DNA of 11,642 nucleotides from Myxococcota bacterium (GTDB lineage Bacteria > Myxococcota_A > UBA9160 > PR03), in the NCBI GenBank assembly GCA_030066475.1, contig JASJBO010000249.1, positions 1-11,642 on the forward strand, given 5' to 3'. Each line of letters begins with the position of its first letter. Position 1 is the stretch's first letter. Shown here one piece after another: positions 1 to 6,067 of the stretch. Made by a program: the position numbers and the translations under genes. The notes under the pieces were generated by a model. The model saw only the letters and a list, made by a program, of their open reading frames with translations. It made no database searches and was not told the DNA's origin.

Positions 1-83
1 GCCTCGCGCCACTCGAAGTTCGCCTCGCTCACCATGCCGACGGGTCGCGATGCGAGCACCCACTGGCGGTTGATCTCGGGCAT
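1..83 (-). CDS. NADP-dependent oxidoreductase, MDR/CurA-like (5' end only)
   Basis: The reverse strand from an ATG at 83-81 encodes MPEINRQWVLASRPVGM followed by VSEANFEW, and the frame runs open off the left edge after 27 codons. The pattern N-R-Q-W-x-L-A-x-R-P-x-G-M near the N-terminus is typical of zinc-independent medium-chain reductases of the CurA/YncB and prostaglandin-reductase (leukotriene B4 12-hydroxydehydrogenase) group, which reduce alpha,beta-unsaturated carbonyl compounds with NADPH in the cytoplasm. An AGGAG Shine-Dalgarno lies on the reverse strand at 94-98, ten bases before the ATG, and supports this start. The gene is transcribed away from the PhoX-like gene at 204. Only the N-terminal arm is visible, so the catalytic and cofactor domains cannot be checked and the substrate is unknown. 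Confidence 0.75.
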   Translation of the reverse strand, partial: MPEINRQWVLASRPVGMVSEANFEWRE

Positions 84-203
84 GCGGTTCGCTCTCCTGT
101 GGACGGCGCTCAGGACGGCGCGATGAAGTCCGCGGGGCGCTCGGCCGATGGCGCCCCGGAAGTGCCATCATAGGGCGTCCGGAGAGAGAAAGGGGGAGCG
201 CGC
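84..203. promoter_or_regulatory. Divergent intergenic region with a GC-rich hairpin
   Basis: These 120 bases separate two divergent genes and must hold the promoters of both. An inverted repeat with 8-bp arms, CGGGGCGC at 133-140 and GCGCCCCG at 151-158, surrounds a 10-base centre that itself contains the palindrome TCGGCCGA (141-148). It could be an operator or a leader hairpin for the PhoX-like gene. I see no convincing -35/-10 pair and no Pho-box-like direct repeats, so any phosphate control is unproven. The Shine-Dalgarno of the right-hand gene is AGGGGGAG at 191-198. Confidence 0.3.
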
Positions 204-1361
204 TTGCGCCGCAGGGACTTCCTTCGAGCCGGGGCGGCAGCCGCGGGCTACGCGTTCGTCTCAGCCTCCCCGTTCGAGCGGGCGGCCGCCGCGCGGATCG
301 GCCGGCCCGCACGCGGCGGCCCGGGCCGCTACGGCCCGCTCCAGGCGGCCGACGCCAACGGCATCGAGCTGCCGGCGGGCTTCACGTCGCGGGTCGTGGC
401 GCGCGGGGGCCAGGTGGTCCCGGGCACCGGCTACACCTGGCACCGGGCTCCGGACGGGGGCGAGACCTTCGCGGACGGCAGCGGCTGGATCTACGTCTCG
501 AACGCCGAGCTACTGTTCGATGGCGGCGTCAGCGCGCTGCGCTTCGACGCGGACGCCAACGTGGTGGACGCCTACTCGATCTGCTCGGGGACGAGACGCA
601 ACTGCGCGGGCGGCAAGACGCCCTGGGGCACCTGGCTGAGCTGTGAGGAGACCTCGCGCGGCCAGGTCTGGGAGTGCGATCCGACCGGCGCAGCGGACCC
701 GATCGTGCGACCGGCACTCGGCGCGTTCATGCACGAGGCGGTGGCCGTGGACCCGGTCTCGCGCCGGCTCTACCTGACGGAGGACCGCGGCAACGGGCGC
801 TTCTACCGCTTCACGCCCGAGCTGTGGGGCGACCTCGGGGCCGGGCTGCTCGAGGTGGCGGAGGTCGATGCCGAGGGCCACGTGACGTGGCGCGCGGTGC
901 CGAACCCGAACCCGAACGGCGTGCAGACCCCGACGCGCCGCCAGGTGCCGGAGAGCACGCCCTTCGACGGCGGCGAGGGGATCGTCTACGAGCGCGGCCA
1001 CGTCTACTTCACGACCAAGGGCGACAACCGGGTGTGGGATCTCGATACGCGGAGACGAAAGCTGAGCGTGATCTACGACGCGGCGCTCGACCCGGCCGCG
1101 CAGCTGACCGGGGTGGACAACATCACGGCGCGCTCCGGGGACCTGATCGTCGCCGAGGACGGCGGCAACATGGAGCTGGTGCTGATCACCCCGGACCGGG
1201 TGGTGTCTCCGTTGCTCCGCGTCGTCGGGCAGCGCGGCTCGGAGCTGGCTGGACCCGCCTTCGATCCGAGCGGCCGGCGACTCTACGTGAGCTCACAGCG
1301 CGGCAATGGAGACGGCATCACCTACGAGATCAGCGGCCCCTTCCTGCGCGCCGGCGGCTAG
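204..1361 (+). CDS. PhoX/DUF839 family protein, Tat-exported
   Basis: This 385-residue protein starts at TTG 204, five bases after a strong Shine-Dalgarno (AGGGGGAG, 191-198). The N-terminus RRRDFLR (residues 2-8) followed by an alanine-rich segment to about residue 30 is a twin-arginine signal, so the protein is probably exported folded to the periplasm. The body is a DUF839 beta-propeller. GTWLSCEE (142-149) matches the PhoX signature whose Cys and Glu help hold the metal cluster. HEAVAVDP (177-184), YLTEDRG (190-196), GGEGIVY (256-262), GVDNI (303-307) and AEDGG (317-321) are further family motifs. Classical PhoX is a calcium/iron alkaline phosphatase that frees phosphate from organic esters. 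This protein is shorter than the long PhoX enzymes and belongs to a compact subgroup, so phosphatase activity is likely but not certain. It converges with the decayed locus at 1381. Confidence 0.85.
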   Translation: MRRRDFLRAGAAAAGYAFVSASPFERAAAARIGRPARGGPGRYGPLQAADANGIELPAGFTSRVVARGGQVVPGTGYTWHRAPDGGETFADGSGWIYVSNAELLFDGGVSALRFDADANVVDAYSICSGTRRNCAGGKTPWGTWLSCEETSRGQVWECDPTGAADPIVRPALGAFMHEAVAVDPVSRRLYLTEDRGNGRFYRFTPELWGDLGAGLLEVAEVDAEGHVTWRAVPNPNPNGVQTPTRRQVPESTPFDGGEGIVYERGHVYFTTKGDNRVWDLDTRRRKLSVIYDAALDPAAQLTGVDNITARSGDLIVAEDGGNMELVLITPDRVVSPLLRVVGQRGSELAGPAFDPSGRRLYVSSQRGNGDGITYEISGPFLRAGG

Positions 1362-1380
1362 CAGCCTGTGGAAGAAGCCG

Positions 1381-1644
1381 CTAGCGCGTGGCCTCGTCCA
1401 GGCTCTTGCCCCAGGTCTTGACGGTGCGGACCATGTCGTTGCCGAGGTAGTCGGCCGCCGCACGCGAGGCCTCGAGATGGGCGAGCCAGTCGGCGTTGCC
1501 CCGCAGCTTCTCCTCCCAGGCCCCGATCGCCGCCTCGCTCGCCTGCCCGACCGAGATCACGTGCGTCACCGGCGACATGCCGCCGGCGACCACGCTCGAC
1601 AGGAACACCTGGCCGGGGAAGCCCTTGCCGGTCTCGGACTTCAT
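1381..1644 (-). pseudogene. 3' fragment of an unrecognised hypothetical gene
   Basis: An 87-codon stretch runs from ATG 1644 to a stop at 1381. Its product begins MKSETGKGFPG and contains GQVFLSSVVAGG, SPVTHVISVGQ and NDMVRTVKTWGK, followed by a charged end. Composition is balanced and unlike the Arg/Ala-rich shadow frames, so it has the look of a real protein. It resembles the C-terminal half of small one-domain hypothetical proteins with an alternating strand and helix pattern; I cannot name the family. The same frame upstream of 1644 is only a shadow of the SGNH-like fragment, so its own 5' half appears to be missing. The ATG overlaps the stop of the upstream fragment (ATGA, 1641-1644), so it could still be translated by coupling as a short protein. 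A genuine small gene is the main alternative. Confidence 0.45.
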
Positions 1645-1908
1645 GACCCGCCGAGCAGCGAGGTGAACGTCTCGCGGTTCTCCACGCCGTGGCCCCAGGC
1701 GTAGGACCCGCCGACCGCGAGCAGCCCGACATCGTTCGGGGTCTCGACGCCGGGCGCGTCGACGCGGGCACCGCGCGCGTCGGTCGAGACCCGATAGCGC
1801 AGCCCGCTGCTGCGGTGGTGCCGCACGAGGTCGGTGTCGGGGGCTCGCACACACGACGAAGGCAGTCAGTGTCGCGAGCAGCAGCCAGCGCGCGCCGCGT
1901 CCGGCCAC
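1641..1908 (-). pseudogene. SGNH/GDSL-hydrolase-like gene remnant, frameshifted and truncated
   Basis: From a possible GTG at 1908, seven bases after the permease stop, the reverse strand encodes a short basic start and a hydrophobic segment (WLLLATLTAFVVCASP) that looks like a signal peptide or membrane anchor. At a run of five Cs (reverse strand, 1839-1843) the sensible reading moves to another frame. Removing one C would join the two into one protein continuing SPDTDLVRHH, GLRYRVSTDARG and LLAVGGSYAWGHGVENRETF. The last piece resembles the first catalytic block of SGNH hydrolases (usually G-D-S-x with a following G-V-x-x-x-E-T-F), here with G-G-S. The frame ends at a TGA (1643-1641) after about 90 residues, far short of the 250-400 usual for the family. 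I call it the broken last gene of the operon. A sequencing or assembly error in the C-run could explain the shift but not the missing 3' part. Confidence 0.5.
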
Positions 1909-1915
1909 CGGCGCG

Positions 1916-2437
1916 TCAGCTCCGCGTGAGGGCGCGCGCCGCCAGGCCCGCCAGGATCGGCAGCACCAGGCACAACCCCCAGCGCAGCAGCGCGAAGCGC
2001 AGCCCGAGGATCGGGATCTCCCACGCCAGGAAGCGGTGCATCGCGAGCAGGCTCCAGCCCGTGACGTAGGCGACCAGCGCGCCGGTGCCGGCGCCGGTGC
2101 GCGCCAGCGCGGCGGCCAGCGGCATCGCCACGAACGGCCCCGACGGCGTGAGCGCGCCCGCGACGGCCGCGATCGCGATACCGCGCACCCCGGCGGCGTC
2201 GCCCACCGCGCGCTGGATCCACTCCTGCGGGACGAGCGCCTGCGCGAGGCCGGCCGCCACGAACGAGACCGCGATCAGCAGGCCGAAGCGCAGCAGCATG
2301 CCGCCGCCGGTCACGACGCCCTCTCCCACCAGCGCCGCGCCGCCGCGCCACCACGCGAGCGCCGCCAGCGCGAGCGTCAGGGCGGTCATGCCGATCAGGG
2401 CGCCGTCGATCACGCGCGGTCTCCCGGGAGGGGGCAT
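1916..2437 (-). CDS. Small permease, UPF0718/DUF318-like
   Basis: This 173-residue membrane protein starts at ATG 2437, one base after the TGA of the Qng1 gene (reverse strand TGAGATG), so translation is probably coupled; an in-frame GTG at 2413 is the alternative start. Hydrophobic segments lie at about residues 12-29, 47-70, 84-97, 118-135 and 150-168, giving four to five membrane passes. The motif GALTPSGPFVAMP (94-106) and the segment YVTGWSLLAMHRFLAWEIPILG (given here in parts: YVTGWSLLAM at 124-133, RFLAWEIPILG at 135-145) recall the permease family that includes YraQ and ArsP, where this motif sits at the pore. At half the usual length it resembles the single-repeat members that would work as dimers. 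The substrate is unknown. Its operon position suggests a role in the inner membrane linked to the lipid or queuine genes, but this is only context. Confidence 0.65.
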   Translation of the reverse strand: MPPPGRPRVIDGALIGMTALTLALAALAWWRGGAALVGEGVVTGGGMLLRFGLLIAVSFVAAGLAQALVPQEWIQRAVGDAAGVRGIAIAAVAGALTPSGPFVAMPLAAALARTGAGTGALVAYVTGWSLLAMHRFLAWEIPILGLRFALLRWGLCLVLPILAGLAARALTRS

Positions 2438-2438
2438 C

Positions 2439-3401
2439 TCAGTAGAAGGTATTGCGCGAGCGGTGACGCGGGTGCGCCTTGATCTCCGGCCGCTGCCCGC
2501 GGTGCCACAGCCAGTGATCGACCTCGTGCGCGGTGGCCGGCGTGCCGGCGGCGCGCAGGGCCTCGACCAGGCGCTCCACGGCCTGGACGCCGGCGGCGCG
2601 GATCTCGATCTCCTCCGGCGCGCCGCTCCCGATCGGAGTGCCCGCCTCGATGCGGCGCAGCAGCTCCTCGTCGTAGACCAGCGCGCCCTCGAGGCGCAGC
2701 ACGTGGGGAACCAGGTTGTCCGCGAACATGGTGAGGCGATCGAGGTCGTCGAAGCGGCCGGGGCCGGCGCCCTCGAAGGCGAGGGCGAGATCGGCGGCGG
2801 TGATCTGGGCGCGCTTGTAGAAGGGCACGTCGAGGCGTCCCAGGTAGCGGGCGACGTCCCGGTACAGCGGCATGCGCGCCAGCTCGCGCACCAGGCCCGC
2901 CGCGGTGCCGCCCGCGGCCTCGACCAGCCCCTCGAAGCGGCCGCCGTGCCGCCCCTCCAGCAGCAGGCCCAGGTCGCGCAGCGCGCGCGCGTACAGGCCC
3001 AGCAGCTCGGCCACCTCGGGGTCGGCGAGCTCCTGACCGAGCACGGCCGCCAGCTCCCCCGCCTCGAGCTTCGCGAGCTGCTCGGCGCGCCACGGCCCGT
3101 CGCGCTCGAAGCGATCGCGCAGTCCCAGCGCCAGCACGAAGTAGCCCGACCGCCCCGCGCGCTTGCGCAACCGCGGGAACCAGCCCGAGCCGAAGTTGAT
3201 CGCATCGAGCGTGACGACGTACGCGAGCGTCGCCGCGGGGTCGCCGCGGAAGTGCGTGTCCGCATCCCAGGCGGGCGGCGCGGGCCGCTCGGCAGCGAGC
3301 CGCTCCGCCAGCGCGGCGAGCCCCGTCTCGTCGATCCGCACGAAGCGGGGCGCCTCGCACACGCGCGCGGTCGCCGCGCGGATCTCGTCGAACACGCTCA
3401 C
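2439..3401 (-). CDS. qng1: Queuosine 5'-phosphate N-glycosylase (Qng1, DUF2419)
   Basis: The 320-residue product matches the queuosine-salvage family DUF2419 (human QNG1/C9orf64) along its whole length. Family blocks seen are DAINFGSGWFP (66-76), YKRAQITAADL (195-205), DRLTMFADNLVPHVLR (221-236), EIEIRAAGV (264-272), EVDHWLWHRG (293-302) and the C-terminal PRHRSRNTFY (311-320). The acidic residues of DAINFG and FADN lie in the conserved substrate pocket blocks. The enzyme splits queuosine 5'-monophosphate to release queuine, a modified base used at position 34 of GUN-anticodon tRNAs. It is cytoplasmic. The start is GTG 3401, overlapping the lipid-kinase stop in a GTGA (3398-3401), and the gene ends one base before the permease ATG. 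No tRNA-guanine transglycosylase or queuine transporter is in view. Family assignment is firm; its job in a lipid operon is not. Confidence 0.93.
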   Translation of the reverse strand: MSVFDEIRAATARVCEAPRFVRIDETGLAALAERLAAERPAPPAWDADTHFRGDPAATLAYVVTLDAINFGSGWFPRLRKRAGRSGYFVLALGLRDRFERDGPWRAEQLAKLEAGELAAVLGQELADPEVAELLGLYARALRDLGLLLEGRHGGRFEGLVEAAGGTAAGLVRELARMPLYRDVARYLGRLDVPFYKRAQITAADLALAFEGAGPGRFDDLDRLTMFADNLVPHVLRLEGALVYDEELLRRIEAGTPIGSGAPEEIEIRAAGVQAVERLVEALRAAGTPATAHEVDHWLWHRGQRPEIKAHPRHRSRNTFY

Positions 3402-4339
3402 GGCCCGACGCCCCGCAGCGTGAGAGCACCGGGCAGCACCTCGAACGTGGCGGGCAGCGTGCCGAGCGGATCGCCGTCCACCTCGAGCCAGACCTCCGCC
3501 TCGGAGCTCGCCTCGGCGCGCCGACCGCGCACCAGCGAGACCTCGTCGAGGGTGAGGTGCTCGCCTCTGTAGATCGACGGGAGCTTGCGGAACAGGCGCG
3601 ACTTCTTTGCCCCGCGCACGACCACCACGTCGAGCAGCCCGTCGTCGTGGCGCGCCTCGGGCGCGACCTGCATACCGCCGCCGAAGCAGGGCCCGTTGGC
3701 CACCGTGGCGAAGTCGAGCGGGCCGTCGTGCACCAGCTCCCCGTCGACGCGCAGCGCGACCGGCACCGAGCGCCAGCGCGCGATCGCGCGCAGGGTGCCG
3801 ATCAGGAACGACATGCGGCCGCCGAGCGCCTTGGGAGCGCGGTTGACCAGCTCGGTCACGAGGCCCGAGAGGCCGAAGCTCGCGATGTTGACGAAGTGCA
3901 CGGTCGTCTCGCCGCCGTCGCGGCCGCGAAAGCTCACGCGCCCGGCGTCGATCGTGCGCTTCTCGCCGCGGACGATCGCGTCGATCGCCGCATCGAGATC
4001 GCGGCCGAGGCCGAGGCCCCGGGCGAAGTCGCCGCCGGTCCCGAACGGGAGCGGCGCCAGCTCGGCGTAGCCGGCCAGCCCGGCGCCCAGCAGTCCGGCC
4101 GCCGCCTCGCTGGTGGTGCCGTCGCCGCCGGCCACCACCAGCAGCCCCACGCCCGCGCGCACCCCCTCGCGGGCGATGCGCTCGGCGTCGCGCGTCCCGC
4201 GCGTGAACTCCACCTCGAGCGGTCCCAGCGCGTCGCGCAGACGCGCCTCGACCCGCGGCCAGCGGCGTCCGGTCGCCCCGCCGCCACTCACCGGGTTCAC
4301 GATCGCCAGGGTGCGGGGAGGCGCGGATGTGCTCGACAA
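3398..4339 (-). CDS. Diacylglycerol kinase family lipid kinase (DgkB/YegS-like)
   Basis: This 313-residue protein has the DAGK catalytic domain: NPVSGGG (15-21) forms the first nucleotide-binding turn, VVAGGDGTTSEA (68-79) holds the GGDGT signature, and PFGTGGDFARGLG (98-110) follows. In the last block the usual GTGND or GTAND has Gly in place of Asn. NGPCFGGGMQVAP (215-227), DDGLLDVVVV (232-241) and VDGDPLG (288-294) mark the C-terminal beta domain. Such enzymes phosphorylate diacylglycerol or related neutral lipids with ATP at the inner membrane. The start is TTG 4339; an in-frame TGA at 4363-4361 leaves no better upstream start, and a later start would cut the NPVSGGG motif. AAGG about nine bases upstream is a weak ribosome site, and the TTG lies in one arm of an inverted repeat. 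The stop overlaps the Qng1 start (GTGA). The true substrate may be an alkylacylglycerol. Confidence 0.9.
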   Translation of the reverse strand: MSSTSAPPRTLAIVNPVSGGGATGRRWPRVEARLRDALGPLEVEFTRGTRDAERIAREGVRAGVGLLVVAGGDGTTSEAAAGLLGAGLAGYAELAPLPFGTGGDFARGLGLGRDLDAAIDAIVRGEKRTIDAGRVSFRGRDGGETTVHFVNIASFGLSGLVTELVNRAPKALGGRMSFLIGTLRAIARWRSVPVALRVDGELVHDGPLDFATVANGPCFGGGMQVAPEARHDDGLLDVVVVRGAKKSRLFRKLPSIYRGEHLTLDEVSLVRGRRAEASSEAEVWLEVDGDPLGTLPATFEVLPGALTLRGVGP

Positions 4340-4394
4340 GCTCGACCTTCGCGGCGGGGTTCACCCGACGAAACGCGAGAACGCCGAGCTTGTC
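4335..4394 (-). promoter_or_regulatory. Inverted repeat covering the lipid-kinase start codon
   Basis: The 69-base gap between the glpD stop (4409) and the kinase start (4339) contains perfect 10-bp arms, GACAAGCTCG at 4335-4344 and CGAGCTTGTC at 4385-4394, separated by 40 bases. In the mRNA (reverse strand) the second arm contains the TTG start and the bases just before it, so pairing would block initiation. The loop can form a further small stem, CGGG/CCCG, around 4354-4366. This is the only junction in the operon without a stop/start overlap or near contact, so it is where kinase, Qng1 and permease output could be set apart from glpD. There is no T-run, so it is not a standard terminator. 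Confidence 0.4.
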
Positions 4395-4408
4395 AACCGC
4401 GCCGGCGG

Positions 4409-6067
4409 CTATGCCACGCGGCGGACGGGGGCCACGATCTGGTAGCTGCGGCGTACGCGGGCGGTGTAGGCGGCGGCCTCGTGGCGGGTGCGCTCCGCGT
4501 CCCAGTCCGCGGCGGCGGCGGCCACCTCGGCGATGCGGTCGAGCTCGGTCAGTCCCTGGCCCTCGACGAACACCGCCAGGCGCAGTCGGTGCTCGAGCAG
4601 GTCGCAGAGGTCGGCGGGGCACTCGGTGCGCAGCGACCAGGGGATCTCGGCGTACAGGAAGCGCGACGCTCCGATCGGCTGGCGCAGCGCGGGGTCGGCG
4701 TGCTCGAGCAGGGTGCGCGCGTCGGCGCCCCAGCCGCGCACCAGCGACTCGGCGCAGCGCGCGGGGATCGCGTAGTGGCGCACCAGCTCGGCCTCGAGGT
4801 CGGCGCGCTCGAAGCCGTTCTCGCGCAGCGGCAGCTCCGCCGTGCGGCACGGCCCCGCCGCGCGGCGGCGCTCGCGCGGCAGGCGCCGCAGCAGGCGGTC
4901 GACGATCGCCTCGCCCATGGCGCGGTGCGTGGTGAGCTTGCCGCCCACCGCCGACACCAGGCCCGACGCCGACTCGCCCAGCTGGTGCTCGCGCGATACG
5001 TCGGAGGGCGGCGTCTCCGCCTCGCCGGACGCCGCCAGCGGGCGCACGCCCGCGAACACGCTGCGGATGTCGTTGGTGGTGAGACCGGCGCGCGGGAACG
5101 CCTCGTTGGCCGCGTCGAGCAGGTAGTGCACCTCGTCGATCGTGACGACCGGCTCGTCCACCTCGTCGGTGAAGGTGTCGGTCGTCCCGATCAGGGCGAC
5201 GTCGTCCCACGGGCACAGGAACAGGTGACGGTCGTCGCGGGCCTGGAAGGTGACGGCGCCCTGGCAGTGCACGCGCCCGCGCGGGATCACCAGGTGCACG
5301 CCCTTCGCCGGACGCAGCTCGCGCGGACTGCCCGGCTCGTCGAGCCCCCGCACGTGCTCGACGCCCGGGCCCGCGGCGTTCACGAAGGCGTGCGCGCGGA
5401 TGCGCAGCGTGCGCTCCTCGAGCCGGTCGCGCACGCGCGCCGCCGCCAGCGCGCCCGTCTCGTCGCGCTCGAACTCGATCACCTCGGTGTGGTTGGCGGC
5501 CTCGCCGCCCAGCAGGCGCGCGCTCTTGAGCGTCTCGATCACCAGCCGCGCGTCGTCCACCTGCGCGTCGTTGTACAGGCCGGCCGACTCGAGGCCTTCG
5601 AGCCGCACGTCGCGCGAGTAGGCCGCGACCTGCTCGGTCTCGAGCATCTCGAAGCGCGCGCTCGAGCGGAAGTTCGCCACGGCCGCGTAGGTCCACAGCG
5701 CCGCGCGCACCTGCCAGGGCTTGAGCTTGCCGCCCTCGTAGGCGGTCATCAGGAACGGGATCGGGCGCACCAGGTGCGGGTTCAGCCGCAGCTGCAGGTC
5801 GCGCTCGCGGCACGCCTCGCGCGTGAGCCCCAGGTGTCCGTGCGCGAGGTAGCGGATGCCGCCGTGCACCATCTTCGAGGAGCGGCTCGAGGTGCCGCTG
5901 GCGAAGTCGTCGCGCTCCACCAGGAAGGGCCGCAGCCCGCGCGCCGCCGCATCGCGCACCACCGCCGCGCCGGTGATGCCACCGCCGATCACCAGCACGT
6001 CCACGCCCTCGCGCTCGGCGCGCGAGAGTGCCGCGCGGCGCTCGCGCTGCGACCAGTCCGCACTCAC
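4409..6067 (-). CDS. glpD: Glycerol-3-phosphate dehydrogenase, FAD-dependent
   Basis: The 552-residue protein is a full-length aerobic-type GlpD. It has the FAD dinucleotide-binding site VDVLVIGGGITGAA (22-35) with the acidic strand end LVERDDFASGTSSRSSK (49-65), then MVHGGIRYL (66-74), a classic GlpD block. YNDAQVDDARL (165-175), NAAGPG (230-235), LIGTTDTFTDE (292-302) and SAVGGKLTTHRAMGE (372-386) follow, and the C-terminal DAO_C domain holds YAEIPWSLRTECPADLCDLL (472-491). It oxidises sn-glycerol-3-phosphate to DHAP at the inner membrane and passes electrons to quinone. The start GTG 6067 overlaps the stop of the upstream gene in a GTGA (6064-6067), and GGGGAAG five bases before it can serve as ribosome site. 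No glpF, glpK or glpR is nearby, so this copy seems devoted to the lipid operon rather than to glycerol catabolism. Confidence 0.95.
   Translation of the reverse strand: MSADWSQRERRAALSRAEREGVDVLVIGGGITGAAVVRDAAARGLRPFLVERDDFASGTSSRSSKMVHGGIRYLAHGHLGLTREACRERDLQLRLNPHLVRPIPFLMTAYEGGKLKPWQVRAALWTYAAVANFRSSARFEMLETEQVAAYSRDVRLEGLESAGLYNDAQVDDARLVIETLKSARLLGGEAANHTEVIEFERDETGALAAARVRDRLEERTLRIRAHAFVNAAGPGVEHVRGLDEPGSPRELRPAKGVHLVIPRGRVHCQGAVTFQARDDRHLFLCPWDDVALIGTTDTFTDEVDEPVVTIDEVHYLLDAANEAFPRAGLTTNDIRSVFAGVRPLAASGEAETPPSDVSREHQLGESASGLVSAVGGKLTTHRAMGEAIVDRLLRRLPRERRRAAGPCRTAELPLRENGFERADLEAELVRHYAIPARCAESLVRGWGADARTLLEHADPALRQPIGASRFLYAEIPWSLRTECPADLCDLLEHRLRLAVFVEGQGLTELDRIAEVAAAAADWDAERTRHEAAAYTARVRRSYQIVAPVRRVA

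Noticed and set aside
4335..4394. Inverted repeat as an intrinsic terminator after glpD
   Set aside because: The loop is 40 bases and no U-tract follows; one arm lies on the next gene's start codon, which fits translation control better.
2439..5813. Reverse-strand open frame of 1124 codons that would fuse Qng1 to upstream sequence
   Set aside because: Only its last 320 codons are real. Upstream of 3401 it is an out-of-frame reading of the lipid kinase and glpD; the GTG at 3401 overlapping the kinase stop is the true start.
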